The notes under the pieces are model-generated. The model did no database searches and was not told where the DNA came from. It saw nothing but the letters and a program-made list of their open reading frames with translations. The translations under genes and the position numbers were made by a program. From the NCBI GenBank assembly GCA_001972305.1, contig BDDD01001824.1, forward strand, positions 1 to 64,000: DNA of 64,000 nt, written 5' to 3'. Position 1 is the stretch's first letter; the number at the start of each line of letters is the position of its first letter. The stretch comes from Cephalotus follicularis. Lineage: Eukaryota; Streptophyta; Magnoliopsida; Oxalidales; Cephalotaceae. This document shows positions 55,219 to 64,000 of this stretch, piece after piece.

Positions 55219-57662
55219 TGTAATGACCGCAATTTCAATTCGATGTATATTGTATAATTCATGAATAAATATGCATTGAAATAGGAATTATGCTAATTGT
55301 TCTTTGATTAGCTAATTGTTGTTGCTTGTTAAAGGCCAAATTGAGTATTTAGATGTAAGGAAATCAGGCGCTTGTGCGTACTGAAATGCGCTTAAGTCTT
55401 CTTGCCTTAAGGAGTTGACGCCATACGAGGACGTTGATGTCCATCGATGGTGAACTAACAGGGATAGGCGTTAACGAGATTCAGGGAAGCTTGTTAATGG
55501 CAAGGCATGAAGTCAACGCATCGACGCCTAGCGTTGATGTTGACACCAAGAATGTCGGCAGGGTAAGTTAAAGTACTGACAGAAGACACGTGAAGGACAA
55601 AGGAAGTGACACTTCTCACTTCCCCATGCTCTGCACTGGCAGAGAGAAAGAGAGAAGTGATTGATGGAGGTCATGTCGACCTGTCATGCCTGCAATGCCG
55701 ATAAGAAGGAAAGAGAGAGGTGAAGACTCCATTAAAACTCCTATCATCTTCTCCAAACCTCACGCCAGTGAAAGAAGGAGAGAGTGAGAGAGATGTTGCT
55801 CCGCCATTGTTGAGCTGGAAGAAGGAGCTTGAAGACTAGAGCTGAGAACCTGAACTTGGTGTGATCGAATTGGATCTTGAAGCTTGGAGAAGCTGAGGAT
55901 CGGATTAAAGCTTAAACGGGTGGACCTTCGATTCCTAACTTGGAATCAAAGGTAGGAAGTTTGACATGTTTTTTAATATATAACATGCATATTGTGTAAG
56001 ATAGTTCATGTATGCTTGCGTTGGATTGTTAGATTCATGCTTGCTTGGGTTGAATGCATGATGTATGTGATTGTTGCTAAGAATAATGCATGAACCCAGT
56101 ATTCACATTAACGCCTAGACGTTACACGTTGACGTCATATTGAAATGATCGATATTTTGGCATGTTGGCGTTTGATTCTCGTCGATGCCATGTGCGATAA
56201 CGTTGACGCCTAAAGTCACTGTCTGAGCAGACGTTGATGCCATGCATACACATTTACGCGTAAGGTTCCTACCTAACACATCGACGCTGAGTAAAGTGTT
56301 AATGCGTAAGGCTTCCATGCTATACGTCGATGCCATTGATACACATTGACGCCTAAAGGACTGTTGGGAGTGATAAGCATGGTACGCACATTAATGCTTA
56401 AGGATACTATCTACACGTTGATGCCTAGGTTACGCGTCAATGCCATGAGGACTGTTATACATGTCGACACTATTTATACAAGTTGACGCCACAGTTACAC
56501 ATCGACGCCTTACTGTACGGTTTATGCAATTTTGACTGTTGTATGTACTATTTAATCATTGTTGATCCTTGGCTGCATACTGTTACTGTTATAGATGAGT
56601 ATATCTATCAAGTATTCTTAAATACTACTGTTTAACGTGATTTCAAGGATTTCAATTGAGTGCTATATGCACAACTATTTACTTTTTCCCCAAGAGGGCA
56701 AAACACTTTTTTCCACTGTTTACTATTTTCCTCACCTGAGAGGCACTGTTTTCTATTTTCCCTACCCTGAGCGATACTGTTACTGTTTTCTCAAAAGTGG
56801 TTTCTCCTGAACTATTTACCGTTTTCTCAAAAGAAAACTACTTATGTTACATATTATATATGCAATATTGCTATACTGGACAGTATTGTTTGTCTCTGCT
56901 TGTTCCGATGGTTTAGTGAACGGAGTATATCACTGACTACGGCGGTGAGCCTAGGTGCCAGGAGTTGGCTAGAGCTTATTCACCAAACTTGTCTGCAACG
57001 CAGACCGTGCACTGTTAACTACCTGCCAAGTGCTGGCAGTACTGTTGACCTCCTATCATCAGCGGAGTTGGGGTGATAATTAGGTGGCTCGGCGTAGGCT
57101 AGGGGTTAGCAACGTCTTGATGCCCATTACTGGTCTTCAGACAAATACTGGTCTTCGGACACATACTGGACTGATTTTTTGTACTCCTGTTCGGTATCAC
57201 CGATGACTGTATTGACTGTAGCCACTTGACATGTTTTCTTATATATATTGACATATATATTACTGTTTTAAATGATATAAACTGTCATGCATGATTGCAT
57301 ACATATATTCGTTCTCATTCGATTTTCCTACTTAGCCAAGTGAGGACAACGACTAATACCTACTATTTTAGAATGACGAAGGCTTTTGGGACAAGCTGCT
57401 GAAGCTGTACTTGGAGAATTTCTCGTAAGGTTATAATGATGTACTATAATAAGTCATTCTCTGTTAAGTTATATTTACATTTTTGATATGTATTATGTAA
57501 CTTGTATTGTACTTGGTATACATGTAGTATGGGCTGCATGCGAACACCTTATTTGATCTAGTATATTTAATGCTTCTGCGAAGTTTTAAATTTCTGTATA
57601 TTTTGGATTAATACTGAATTGGACCATTAACCATATGCGTTATATGAGAATGGGGGGTGACA
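55219..57662 (+). repeat. 3' LTR of copy D
   Basis: 2444 bp, uninterrupted, and the reference for reading the split 5' LTR. It carries a donor-like AAAGGTAGG at about 55950 and an acceptor-like TTTTAG ending at 57371 after GTGAGGACAAC and CTAAT. Confidence 0.92.
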
Positions 57663-58163
57663 GCATACAAGAATTTATAGTTATCTCAGTATTACCTGGG
57701 GTGACATTGATCCAAACCCTAGTCTGCGGTCGAAACCAAGTATGACGAGGGATACATGACATATACACAGATGATAGGATAACGTACCGGTTAATCGGCT
57801 AACGAATGATAAACGTGGAGGCCCACGGATTCGGAGGATGATTAGATATCATACTAGGGCTGCTATGATAGTCTCTGACTATTAGGATGGTCGTACCAGG
57901 ACTTAGGAATGTTCTAGAAAATTTATGTTTTGGAACAGGTTGATGTGTGAGGGACACATATTATTTAGTGAGAGATTAGTGTCGGGGAGATGCTACTTTG
58001 CTAGTGGACATGTTCATTGCTGAAAATGTGTCTCTTCTTCTGGAGAGCATTCATGCATTACCATCATGGAATGTTCCGTAGGAAGGGTTGTTTGTTTTTA
58101 ATAGATGAATGCAGTGAGTATTTATTTGTTGAGAGAGCATTAAATACGAGTTTATATCTAGTC

Positions 58164-58345
58164 AGACCTCAGGGGTCGTTGGAAGACCTCAGAGGTAGAG
58201 GGCAGACCTTGGGGGGCCATTGGTGGACTTCAGACGCAGAGGGCAGAGGTTAGATCTCAGTGGTAGATATCGGACCTCAGAGCTTAAGGGAAGACCTCGG
58301 TAGTAGAGGTTGGAGCTCAGACTTTGTTGGCAGAGCAGGGAGCTC
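58164..58345. repeat. 20-21-bp-phased GACCTCAG array in family F copy 2
   Basis: GACCTCAG or near variants start at 58164, 58185, 58205, 58226, 58246, 58273, 58293, 58313 and 58333. Most steps are 20 or 21 bp, one is 27. Several copies extend to the quasi-palindrome ACCTCAGAGGT. No such array is in F copy 1. Confidence 0.8.
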
Positions 58346-58458
58346 GATGCACAAAGTCAGACTTCGAAACTATTTTACAGACCTTCTTGATCAGAGGAAT
58401 CAGAGTCTGTAAGCTTAAGCGTAAGCTTATATTGAGATGTTTAGTGATGAGTCATCAA

Positions 58459-58460
<2 letters not shown>

Positions 58461-58493
<33 letters not shown>
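58461..58493. repeat. (AT)n microsatellite
   Basis: An uninterrupted AT dinucleotide run of about 16 units. Confidence 0.98.
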
Positions 58494-58496
<3 letters not shown>

Positions 58497-58747
58497 CTAA
58501 AAAGGGTTTTCTTGAATAATTTTATATCTCATATAAAATCGATATTGTATCAAACACACTTTGGAACAACTCTCGATACAAAAGAGTTTTGAACCCGTCC
58601 AAAAAGCTCTCTCTTTTCTCTTCGATATTTACTCTCCTGTTTTGTATTCTTTCACCAGAGGACTTTAACAGACCTTGGAACTCCTCAGAAGAGAAGGACA
58701 AACACATCATCTCACCCTCCAAACTTCATTATAGGTGGAGATAGTTT

Positions 58748-59727
58748 CATAAAACCGGTTCAGCTCATAAAATTGCAGAAACAGATACTGAATTACATAA
58801 TTCAACACAATACAGAATTTAACGAAGAAGAGTTCAGAATTTATAGAAAGTAGACGGAACGAAGCACAGAGTTAGAATCACGCTGCGGAATTGGAATGGG
58901 CCACACCTAGGCGAAGAGTGGAGTCAGAAAATTGTCCGAAAGGAGTCGTCGGAGACTGCTGCGTGTGGGCTCATGCGCCACCGCTGACATTCGCGTGTCT
59001 GTCATGCGCGGTCGGCCAATAGCAATAAGGGTCCGATTTGGAGCGCTTGAGGCCGGGGATCACATATCCAGGGCGTGTTTACTACGGCGCCGCCGCATCT
59101 GGCCGGAATGAACGCATTTGATCGTCGTTGACTTTGCCGCCGATCTGCATTGCCAGCGTCACCAAGGGTCGGGGCCGGTCGAATTCGGTTTATCTCGATG
59201 CGAGGAGTCCGAATATGATCTTGCCTTTTTGAGCCGATCACCAGAGACGGAGATTTGAAAATAGATAGTGGCGGAGAGAGAAGAGGTTCGCGCGTGCACA
59301 GGAGGCCGTTGCCGGCGATGAGATGGGGTCCGGTGCACTCACGAGATCATGGGGGTTCAACTGGTGCCTTCGTCGGCGTCGTATCAGTACCGACGCTGAC
59401 GACAGAGGCTGAGTGTGAGAGAGAGAGGGAGAGAGGGTGGCGGGGAGAGAGAAAAAGGGGGAGAGAAAAAAAATTAAATATAAAATTAGGGTTTTTGATT
59501 TTTAAAAATGCTAAAAATGGTTTTAACACTTAAATAAAAAGTCAAAATTGTTTTATTTATGCGTAGACTTGATATCACAACCCACTAGGCTGAGGCTAAA
59601 ACCAGCTAAGCCCAACCAAGGGCAAAACAAACTGAAAATGTGCAGTCCACATACTGAAAAAATAAGCAGCCCATACGAAAAGATCAAAAAGGTCCAAAAA
59701 TTTTATACAGAAAAACAGGATATTACA
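58748..59727 (-). repeat. partial 3' LTR of family E
   Basis: On the minus strand it starts TGTAATATCC next to a purine tract. 58748-59159 matches 63588-64000 closely. The stretch 58950-59350 is noticeably GC-rich (many GCCG and CGGCG words) beside AT-rich flanks, and gives chance ORFs on both strands. Confidence 0.75.
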
Positions 59728-59741
59728 TCTCCACCCCCTTA
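59728..59741 (-). other. polypurine tract of family E
   Basis: On the minus strand AAGGGGGTGGAGA directly precedes TGTAATATCC. It fixes the LTR edge and the orientation. Confidence 0.75.
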
Positions 59742-60729
59742 AAAAAGATTTCTTCCTGAAATCTAAAACCACTACTAACCTGAGTCAAATAGATTATCCC
59801 AACGAAACACACCATATCATATCAGCAAAAACGTCAAACAATATATAAAAGCAGTATGGATAGCCATTACAAACTATACTCATTGGATTTCTCAAAAATC
59901 GGGCATGATGTATTCGTTTATCGGACTCCATGCCACCTGATAAACCACAGTTTATATGTTTGGGGATCAATTCTCATATCTCATCACAATCTATATGCTG
60001 GGGTTCATCCCGCACCAGACTACATCACAACTAAATCAAATAAACTATTTGCACGCGAAAGACAATCCTTTCAATACTCTCAAAGATGGGCTTGATCATA
60101 TCCAATAATATCATACGCATGCGAAAGATGATCATGTCAATGATTAATCAATTGAGTACATTCTAATTCTTGTAATTTCTCAAAAATTGGGCATGTAATA
60201 TTCGTTTATCGGACTTATGCCCCATGTAAAGAAAACACAATTCATATCCACACTCCCAAAGGAGGAACCAAAAGTTATAAATGGGCTCAGCCCTCAGTAA
60301 ACCACAATTTAAATCTGAATCATCATTCCAATCTCTCAAGTATAAACTCATGCATATGCAATACATCAACACATATATCTCAGAAGCACTGCCACATGTT
60401 GGCAGGTCGATAACTGAATAAACATATCTCTTACACATAATAAGTCTCATAAATCTATATAGTTTAGTTTATAAACAAAAGGCCCTCTTTGCAAATCATA
60501 TAAACAAATCCATATCCATTATCATAAGCAAGGAATGTGTGCAGATGTATAGCAGATAAATATAAAATCGATCATGTGAGATGCATACCAAGCATAAAAG
60601 ATGTGAACAATCTCATCTCATATCCATACAAGCCATAACACAATCTGTCATCAGTAACTCTACCATAAACTATCATCCAAAGCCTTTTGTCCCATATTAA
60701 TCCATGACCGTGCTATAACTATTACATTT

Positions 60730-60797
60730 CATATCCGTTTATAGTCCATATCCATTTACAATCCATATTCGTTTATGATTCATAGTCATTTAGCACT
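60730..60797. repeat. 17-bp tandem repeat
   Basis: CATATCCGTTTA-like units start at 60730, 60747, 60764 and 60781, exactly 17 bp apart with 2-4 changes each. They lie in the non-coding inside of the family E element. Confidence 0.8.
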
Positions 60798-60966
60798 CCA
60801 CTAGGAATCTAGAGATAAACTCCATATGCATTTGACATCGAATGGTTGACTAAATACATATATTGTCCCATACCAGCATATATAAGTGGTTAACTATCCT
60901 ATCAGTTCATTCACAATCTATTTTGAGCATCCATGCGATGCCCATCCATTCAATAATAGTCCATCC

Positions 60967-61090
60967 GATCACTAACCGTTCAAAAATGACCCATTCGATC
61001 ACTATCTGATCAATAACGATCCATTCTATCACTGTCCGTTCGATAACGGGTCACACGATCATTATCCGTTCACTAACGGTCCTTAACGAT
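60967..61090. repeat. 30-bp tandem repeat with CCGTT...AACGG inverted repeats
   Basis: Units start at 60967, 60997, 61027 and 61057 (GATCACTAACCGTTC-like), exactly 30 bp apart. Two of them form CCGTTCGATAACGG and CCGTTCACTAACGG, short hairpins. A related 29-bp pair CATTTAGC...TCATTCGGTT follows at 61231 and 61260. Confidence 0.85.
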
Positions 61091-61285
61091 ATGATGCGAT
61101 CGATAATGATACACTAGCCATCCATACACTATCCATTGACATTGACCATTCATATTCTATCTCGATCAATGGCTATTAGATATGGAAGCTATTCAGACAA
61201 CACTTATGCCTTTCGGCCCATTCGATCGATCATTTAGCATTACGGATCATTCGGTTGGTCATTTAGCCACTACGGCTCATTCGGT

Positions 61286-61420
61286 TCATCTATTAATCGC
61301 CATACAGTTCATAGCCCTCATTAACTCATCCAAAGTTTGCTCATTCCGTGCTCCCTCTTGTGCAACAGCTGATTCAGCTTCCTGATTAACATTCCTTAGT
61401 CGTCCAACTCTACCCGCCAT
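61286..61420 (-). pseudogene. gag-like N-terminal remnant of family E
   Basis: A 45-residue minus-strand stretch starting MAGRVGRLRNVNQEAESAV, about 160 bp after the primer site. A short basic start followed by an acidic/Gln-rich helix is what Gypsy gag proteins show there (compare MDRRRGRRGRQR in copy D). Nothing recognisable follows. Lineage cannot be fixed from this alone. Confidence 0.5.
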
Positions 61421-61576
61421 CAAGGAAACAAAACCGAGATGGGGTAAAACAAAGATAGACAGCCAACTGAAACAAAAAGGACACACCAAAAAGACTCTTA
61501 AGGAATAACCCTAACCCAAATGTCTACCCATCTCACAGGTCAAACCTAGATAGATATTATAAGGAACAAAACCTAT

Positions 61577-61588
61577 TCTCTGATACCA
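61577..61588 (-). other. primer binding site of family E
   Basis: On the minus strand TGGTATCAGAGA follows the LTR end GGGGGTGTTATT after a few bases. It is complementary to initiator tRNA-Met with one end base differing from the Tekay copies. Confidence 0.8.
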
Positions 61589-61592
61589 TTTC

Positions 61593-64000
61593 AATAACAC
61601 CCCCGAATAGTGGGAGTCGTTACGGTTCATAATCCGAAACTAAACGTAACATATCATACAATAAAGTTTGACTTTATCCCTTTTATCAAAATATTAGCTT
61701 ATCTTATTCTCAAAATGCGTGGTGGTCTAAACATATCTCATATATGGAAAAATCTAAAACATAGTCTAAAACTTTATTCATCAACTGAAACCTAAAACAT
61801 AAGTTAAAATCATAATCCAAAGTCATAAACTAAAGGGCTTAACATTGCTCAAAGGCATGTTCTAACATAAGAATAAGGCAACCAAACATAGACGGATCAA
61901 TGTCCTAAATGATCCTCAGACATGGGTGGACATCACTCTCATTACACATTTCCCGGATGTTGTCCCAGAAAACCTGCCGCATGGGAAACAAAAACGCGGC
62001 TGAGCAAACCTCAGTACTGATATAGAATCTTAAAACATAAAATGATACTTTAAAGGATAGAAAATACCTGAACCTTTAAATATCATATATCTCATGTATA
62101 AAATAATTCGACATTATTTCAGAAAATGAAGGAAAGTAGTCAAATAAACAATTCTCTCATTTCAAAACCAATATACGAATTTCAAAACGTTTCCAGATTT
62201 TCAAATCAATATCTGAAGGCAAAATCTAATTTCCAAAGCAATATTCAAAATTCCTTTAACGTTATTCAAGTTAAAGATTCCAAAACAAAAAATTATTCGA
62301 TTCCATAATCTCATCTTAGACATCCAAAACAAATAATAGAGACTTATCCAATTCCATAATCTCATTACCGAGATCCAAAGTGCAAGCACATATGCATAAG
62401 TGCAAGGGGTTCATGAGGCCCAAATGCCAAACGGAAAGACGTGTACGGCACTACACAATCAATTACCACAATCCATAACATATCACATAACATATAACTA
62501 GAGTCGACCCATACGCCTCTATCATACATAACGGATTCATAAATCCACCTCATGAGATTTATTCATAACATAGAGAGACGTCGTAGACTAATCACCCCGC
62601 TACAGAAGTGTCATGTCCCCGTGCCAGGCTTACGACATGCCTATGGGACCTGCATAGGTAGGAAATATCTATGTATATCCTTATTCAAGGTTAACATACT
62701 TCCTATGGTGAAAGTCATGTTCGTATAAATCAAGGAGTACACTCTCGTAAGTGAAAGTCATATTCATTTATAAATCCGGTAATATTACACTTCAGTAATA
62801 AAACATATTTTATAAAAGTCCAAATGAACATACGATAACAAAATCCATACATTTTCATAAGCCAAAAAGAGTATCAAATACGAAAAGTCCGTAGTAAAAT
62901 CAATATTGAAACCATTTCAATAGGGTTTTCCAAAAAATATTCATAAATCGTTCTCAAACGATATAATTTCACATAACACATGCTTTCATAATCGGAGATC
63001 AACTCATTTATTTTCAAAATAAAGAGACAATTGCATAACATTTCGTAAACCTTTCATAATCGAATTATAAAGCCAGAGCATATTGTAGTTTCACAAACAT
63101 ATCACACTGACTTTATTTCTAAACATATCAAAATACAGATCATAACGTAGTTCATAAAATTGAAGGAATCATATTCATAAAACAAAACTGAATTCATTTC
63201 AGTAAAACCGAAGGAATAAGCCAAGAATGAAGAATCCGTACATTATTCATAAAGTACAACTATCTTTTTATTATAATAAAACTAATAGGAGGGTATCAAG
63301 GAATGAAACATCTGTACCTCATGCGATCACAAAAATAACATCAAGAATATATATATCGATAATTCTCTAGACCGCTCCTCGGTTGTTGCAAAAATCTAAC
63401 AGAAAATAAAATCATTCTCATAAGGACTTGAAATAAAATCAGACGTCAACTCATGGGTCACTGTACACTGATCATGACCATATAAGATAACAATAGGTTT
63501 GCTAAGTCCAATTTGCAGAAACCACATCTAAACATAATTTCGGATTCACTAAATTCAAGTGGTCGTCGAGGTCATTCAATTTTGAATCATAAAACCGGTT
63601 CAGCTCATAAAATTTCGGAAACAGATACTGAATTACATAATTCAACAGAAGACAGAATTTAATGGAGAAGAGTTCAGAGTTTACCGAAAGCAGACGGAAC
63701 GGAGCACAGAGTCAGAATCACGCCACAGAATTTGAACGGGTCACACCTAATGGAAGAGCGGAGTCAAAAAACTGTCCAAAATGAGTCATCGGAGACTGCC
63801 GCGTGTGGGCTCGTGCGCCGCCGCTGGCCAGCATGTGTCTGTCACGCGCGGTCGGGTAATAGCAATAAGGGTCCGCTCTGGAGCACTTGAGACCAGGGAT
63901 AACATATCCGAGGCGCGTTTGCTACGGTGCCGCCGCATCTGGCTGGAACGAACGCATTGGATCGTGGTTGAATTTGCTGCCGATCTGCATTGCTAGCGTC
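61593..64000 (-). repeat. 5' LTR of family E, cut by the window end
   Basis: The minus-strand LTR end at 61593 resembles the LTR end at 606. A GC-rich block with TTTGCTCAGCCGCG (about 61995 on the plus strand) is shared with 228-270, and 63588-64000 is shared with 58748-59159. The stretch 62620-63580 is AT-rich with no recognised feature. Confidence 0.75.

Larger units (their letters stand above)
35939..57662 (+). mobile_element. Tekay/Del-type Ty3/Gypsy element, copy D, host of Athila
   Basis: A perfect 5-bp duplication GCATA flanks the element (35934-35938 and 57663-57667). Both LTRs start TGTAATGAC and end GGTGTGACA or GGGGTGACA. The 5' LTR (35939-50513) is split by an Athila insertion and sums to about 2.47 kb, against 2444 bp for the 3' LTR (55219-57662). 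The internal part has a primer site, gag-pol and a purine tract. Sampled LTR stretches differ by about 5-7%, older than copies B and C. The coding part is heavily broken, with more than ten interruptions. Confidence 0.93.
57668..58747 (+). repeat. family F copy 2, right part
   Basis: It continues 35933 beyond copy D. Shared blocks with F copy 1 include GACATTGATCC-type sequence, the ATAGTC...GACTATT stretch (about 57868) and TATAGGTGGAG at 58730. It contains a phased minisatellite (58164-58345) that copy 1 lacks. It ends where family E sequence begins at 58748. Confidence 0.55.
58748..64000 (-). mobile_element. family E LTR element, mostly non-coding
   Basis: Direct repeats at 58748-59159 and 63588-64000 are LTR parts. 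On the minus strand the order is 5' LTR (beyond the window end down to 61593), primer site 61588-61577, a short gag-like start (61420-61286), about 1.5 kb of AT-rich repeated sequence, purine tract (59741-59728) and a partial 3' LTR (59727-58748). From the overlap, the full LTR would be near 3 kb. No pol was recognised, so it is a defective or large non-autonomous derivative of a Gypsy-type element. It is cut by the window edge. Confidence 0.7.

Noticed and set aside
59002-59533. GC-rich ORFs on both strands that could suggest a host gene
   Set aside because: The segment is part of a family E LTR and recurs at 63840-64000. Composition alone opens the frames.

Overview
The window is nuclear DNA of a flowering plant, probably gene-poor heterochromatin. 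The evidence is the mix of lineages: long-LTR chromodomain Ty3/Gypsy elements of the Tekay/Del type with an initiator-Met primer site, Athila-type Ty3/Gypsy elements with a TGGCGCC primer site, and a Sirevirus-like Ty1/Copia element with several purine tracts. I see no host protein gene, tRNA, rRNA or CRISPR array. Every recognisable coding stretch is retrotransposon gag or pol, and all copies look like fossils. The species cannot be named from this sequence.

Layout, left to right. 1-606 is the right end of an LTR (family E) lying inside the pol of Tekay copy A. A runs 607-24732: pol remnant 607-2722, then a 3' LTR split by two younger elements. These are Tekay copy B (4457-14340, minus) and Tekay copy C (14992-24355, plus, the best preserved element here). 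Next is an unclassified LTR-like family F, copy 1 (24733-24798 and 31235 to about 34479), split by a Sirevirus-like element (24799-31234, minus) that has gag and an extra ORF but no visible pol. F copy 2 (about 34480-35933 and 57668-58747) is split by Tekay copy D (35939-57662, perfect GCATA duplication). D's 5' LTR holds an Athila element (37038-49136, minus). That Athila holds a shorter Athila-derived element in the opposite orientation (41170-45873, perfect GAACG duplication). So F contains D, D contains Athila, and Athila contains the Athila derivative: four levels. From 58748 to the window end lies a family E element (minus) with little coding sequence.

The most unusual signal is not a gene. 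LTRs of unrelated families carry arrays of short CpG-centred palindromes about 21 bp apart, close to two helical turns. One type, CAG[C/T]CG[A/G]CTG, occurs in Tekay C, in Tekay B and in the Copia-type Sirevirus, with the same spacing and the same polarity relative to each element. A second type, GACGTCGACGTC-like, occurs in Tekay A, Tekay D and one Athila LTR. Other arrays sit in family F. The array type does not follow the pol subfamily: A and C share pol type but not array type, and so do B and D. In the Tekay LTRs the arrays sit at fixed places, one before and one after a conserved exon with an AAGGTAGG donor-like site, with a CTAAC...CAG acceptor-like block further on. This suggests exchangeable LTR modules and a possible LTR-internal leader intron. 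Positions and motif spacing were read directly from the sequence. LTR divergences are by-eye estimates over samples. Functions of the arrays are inference.
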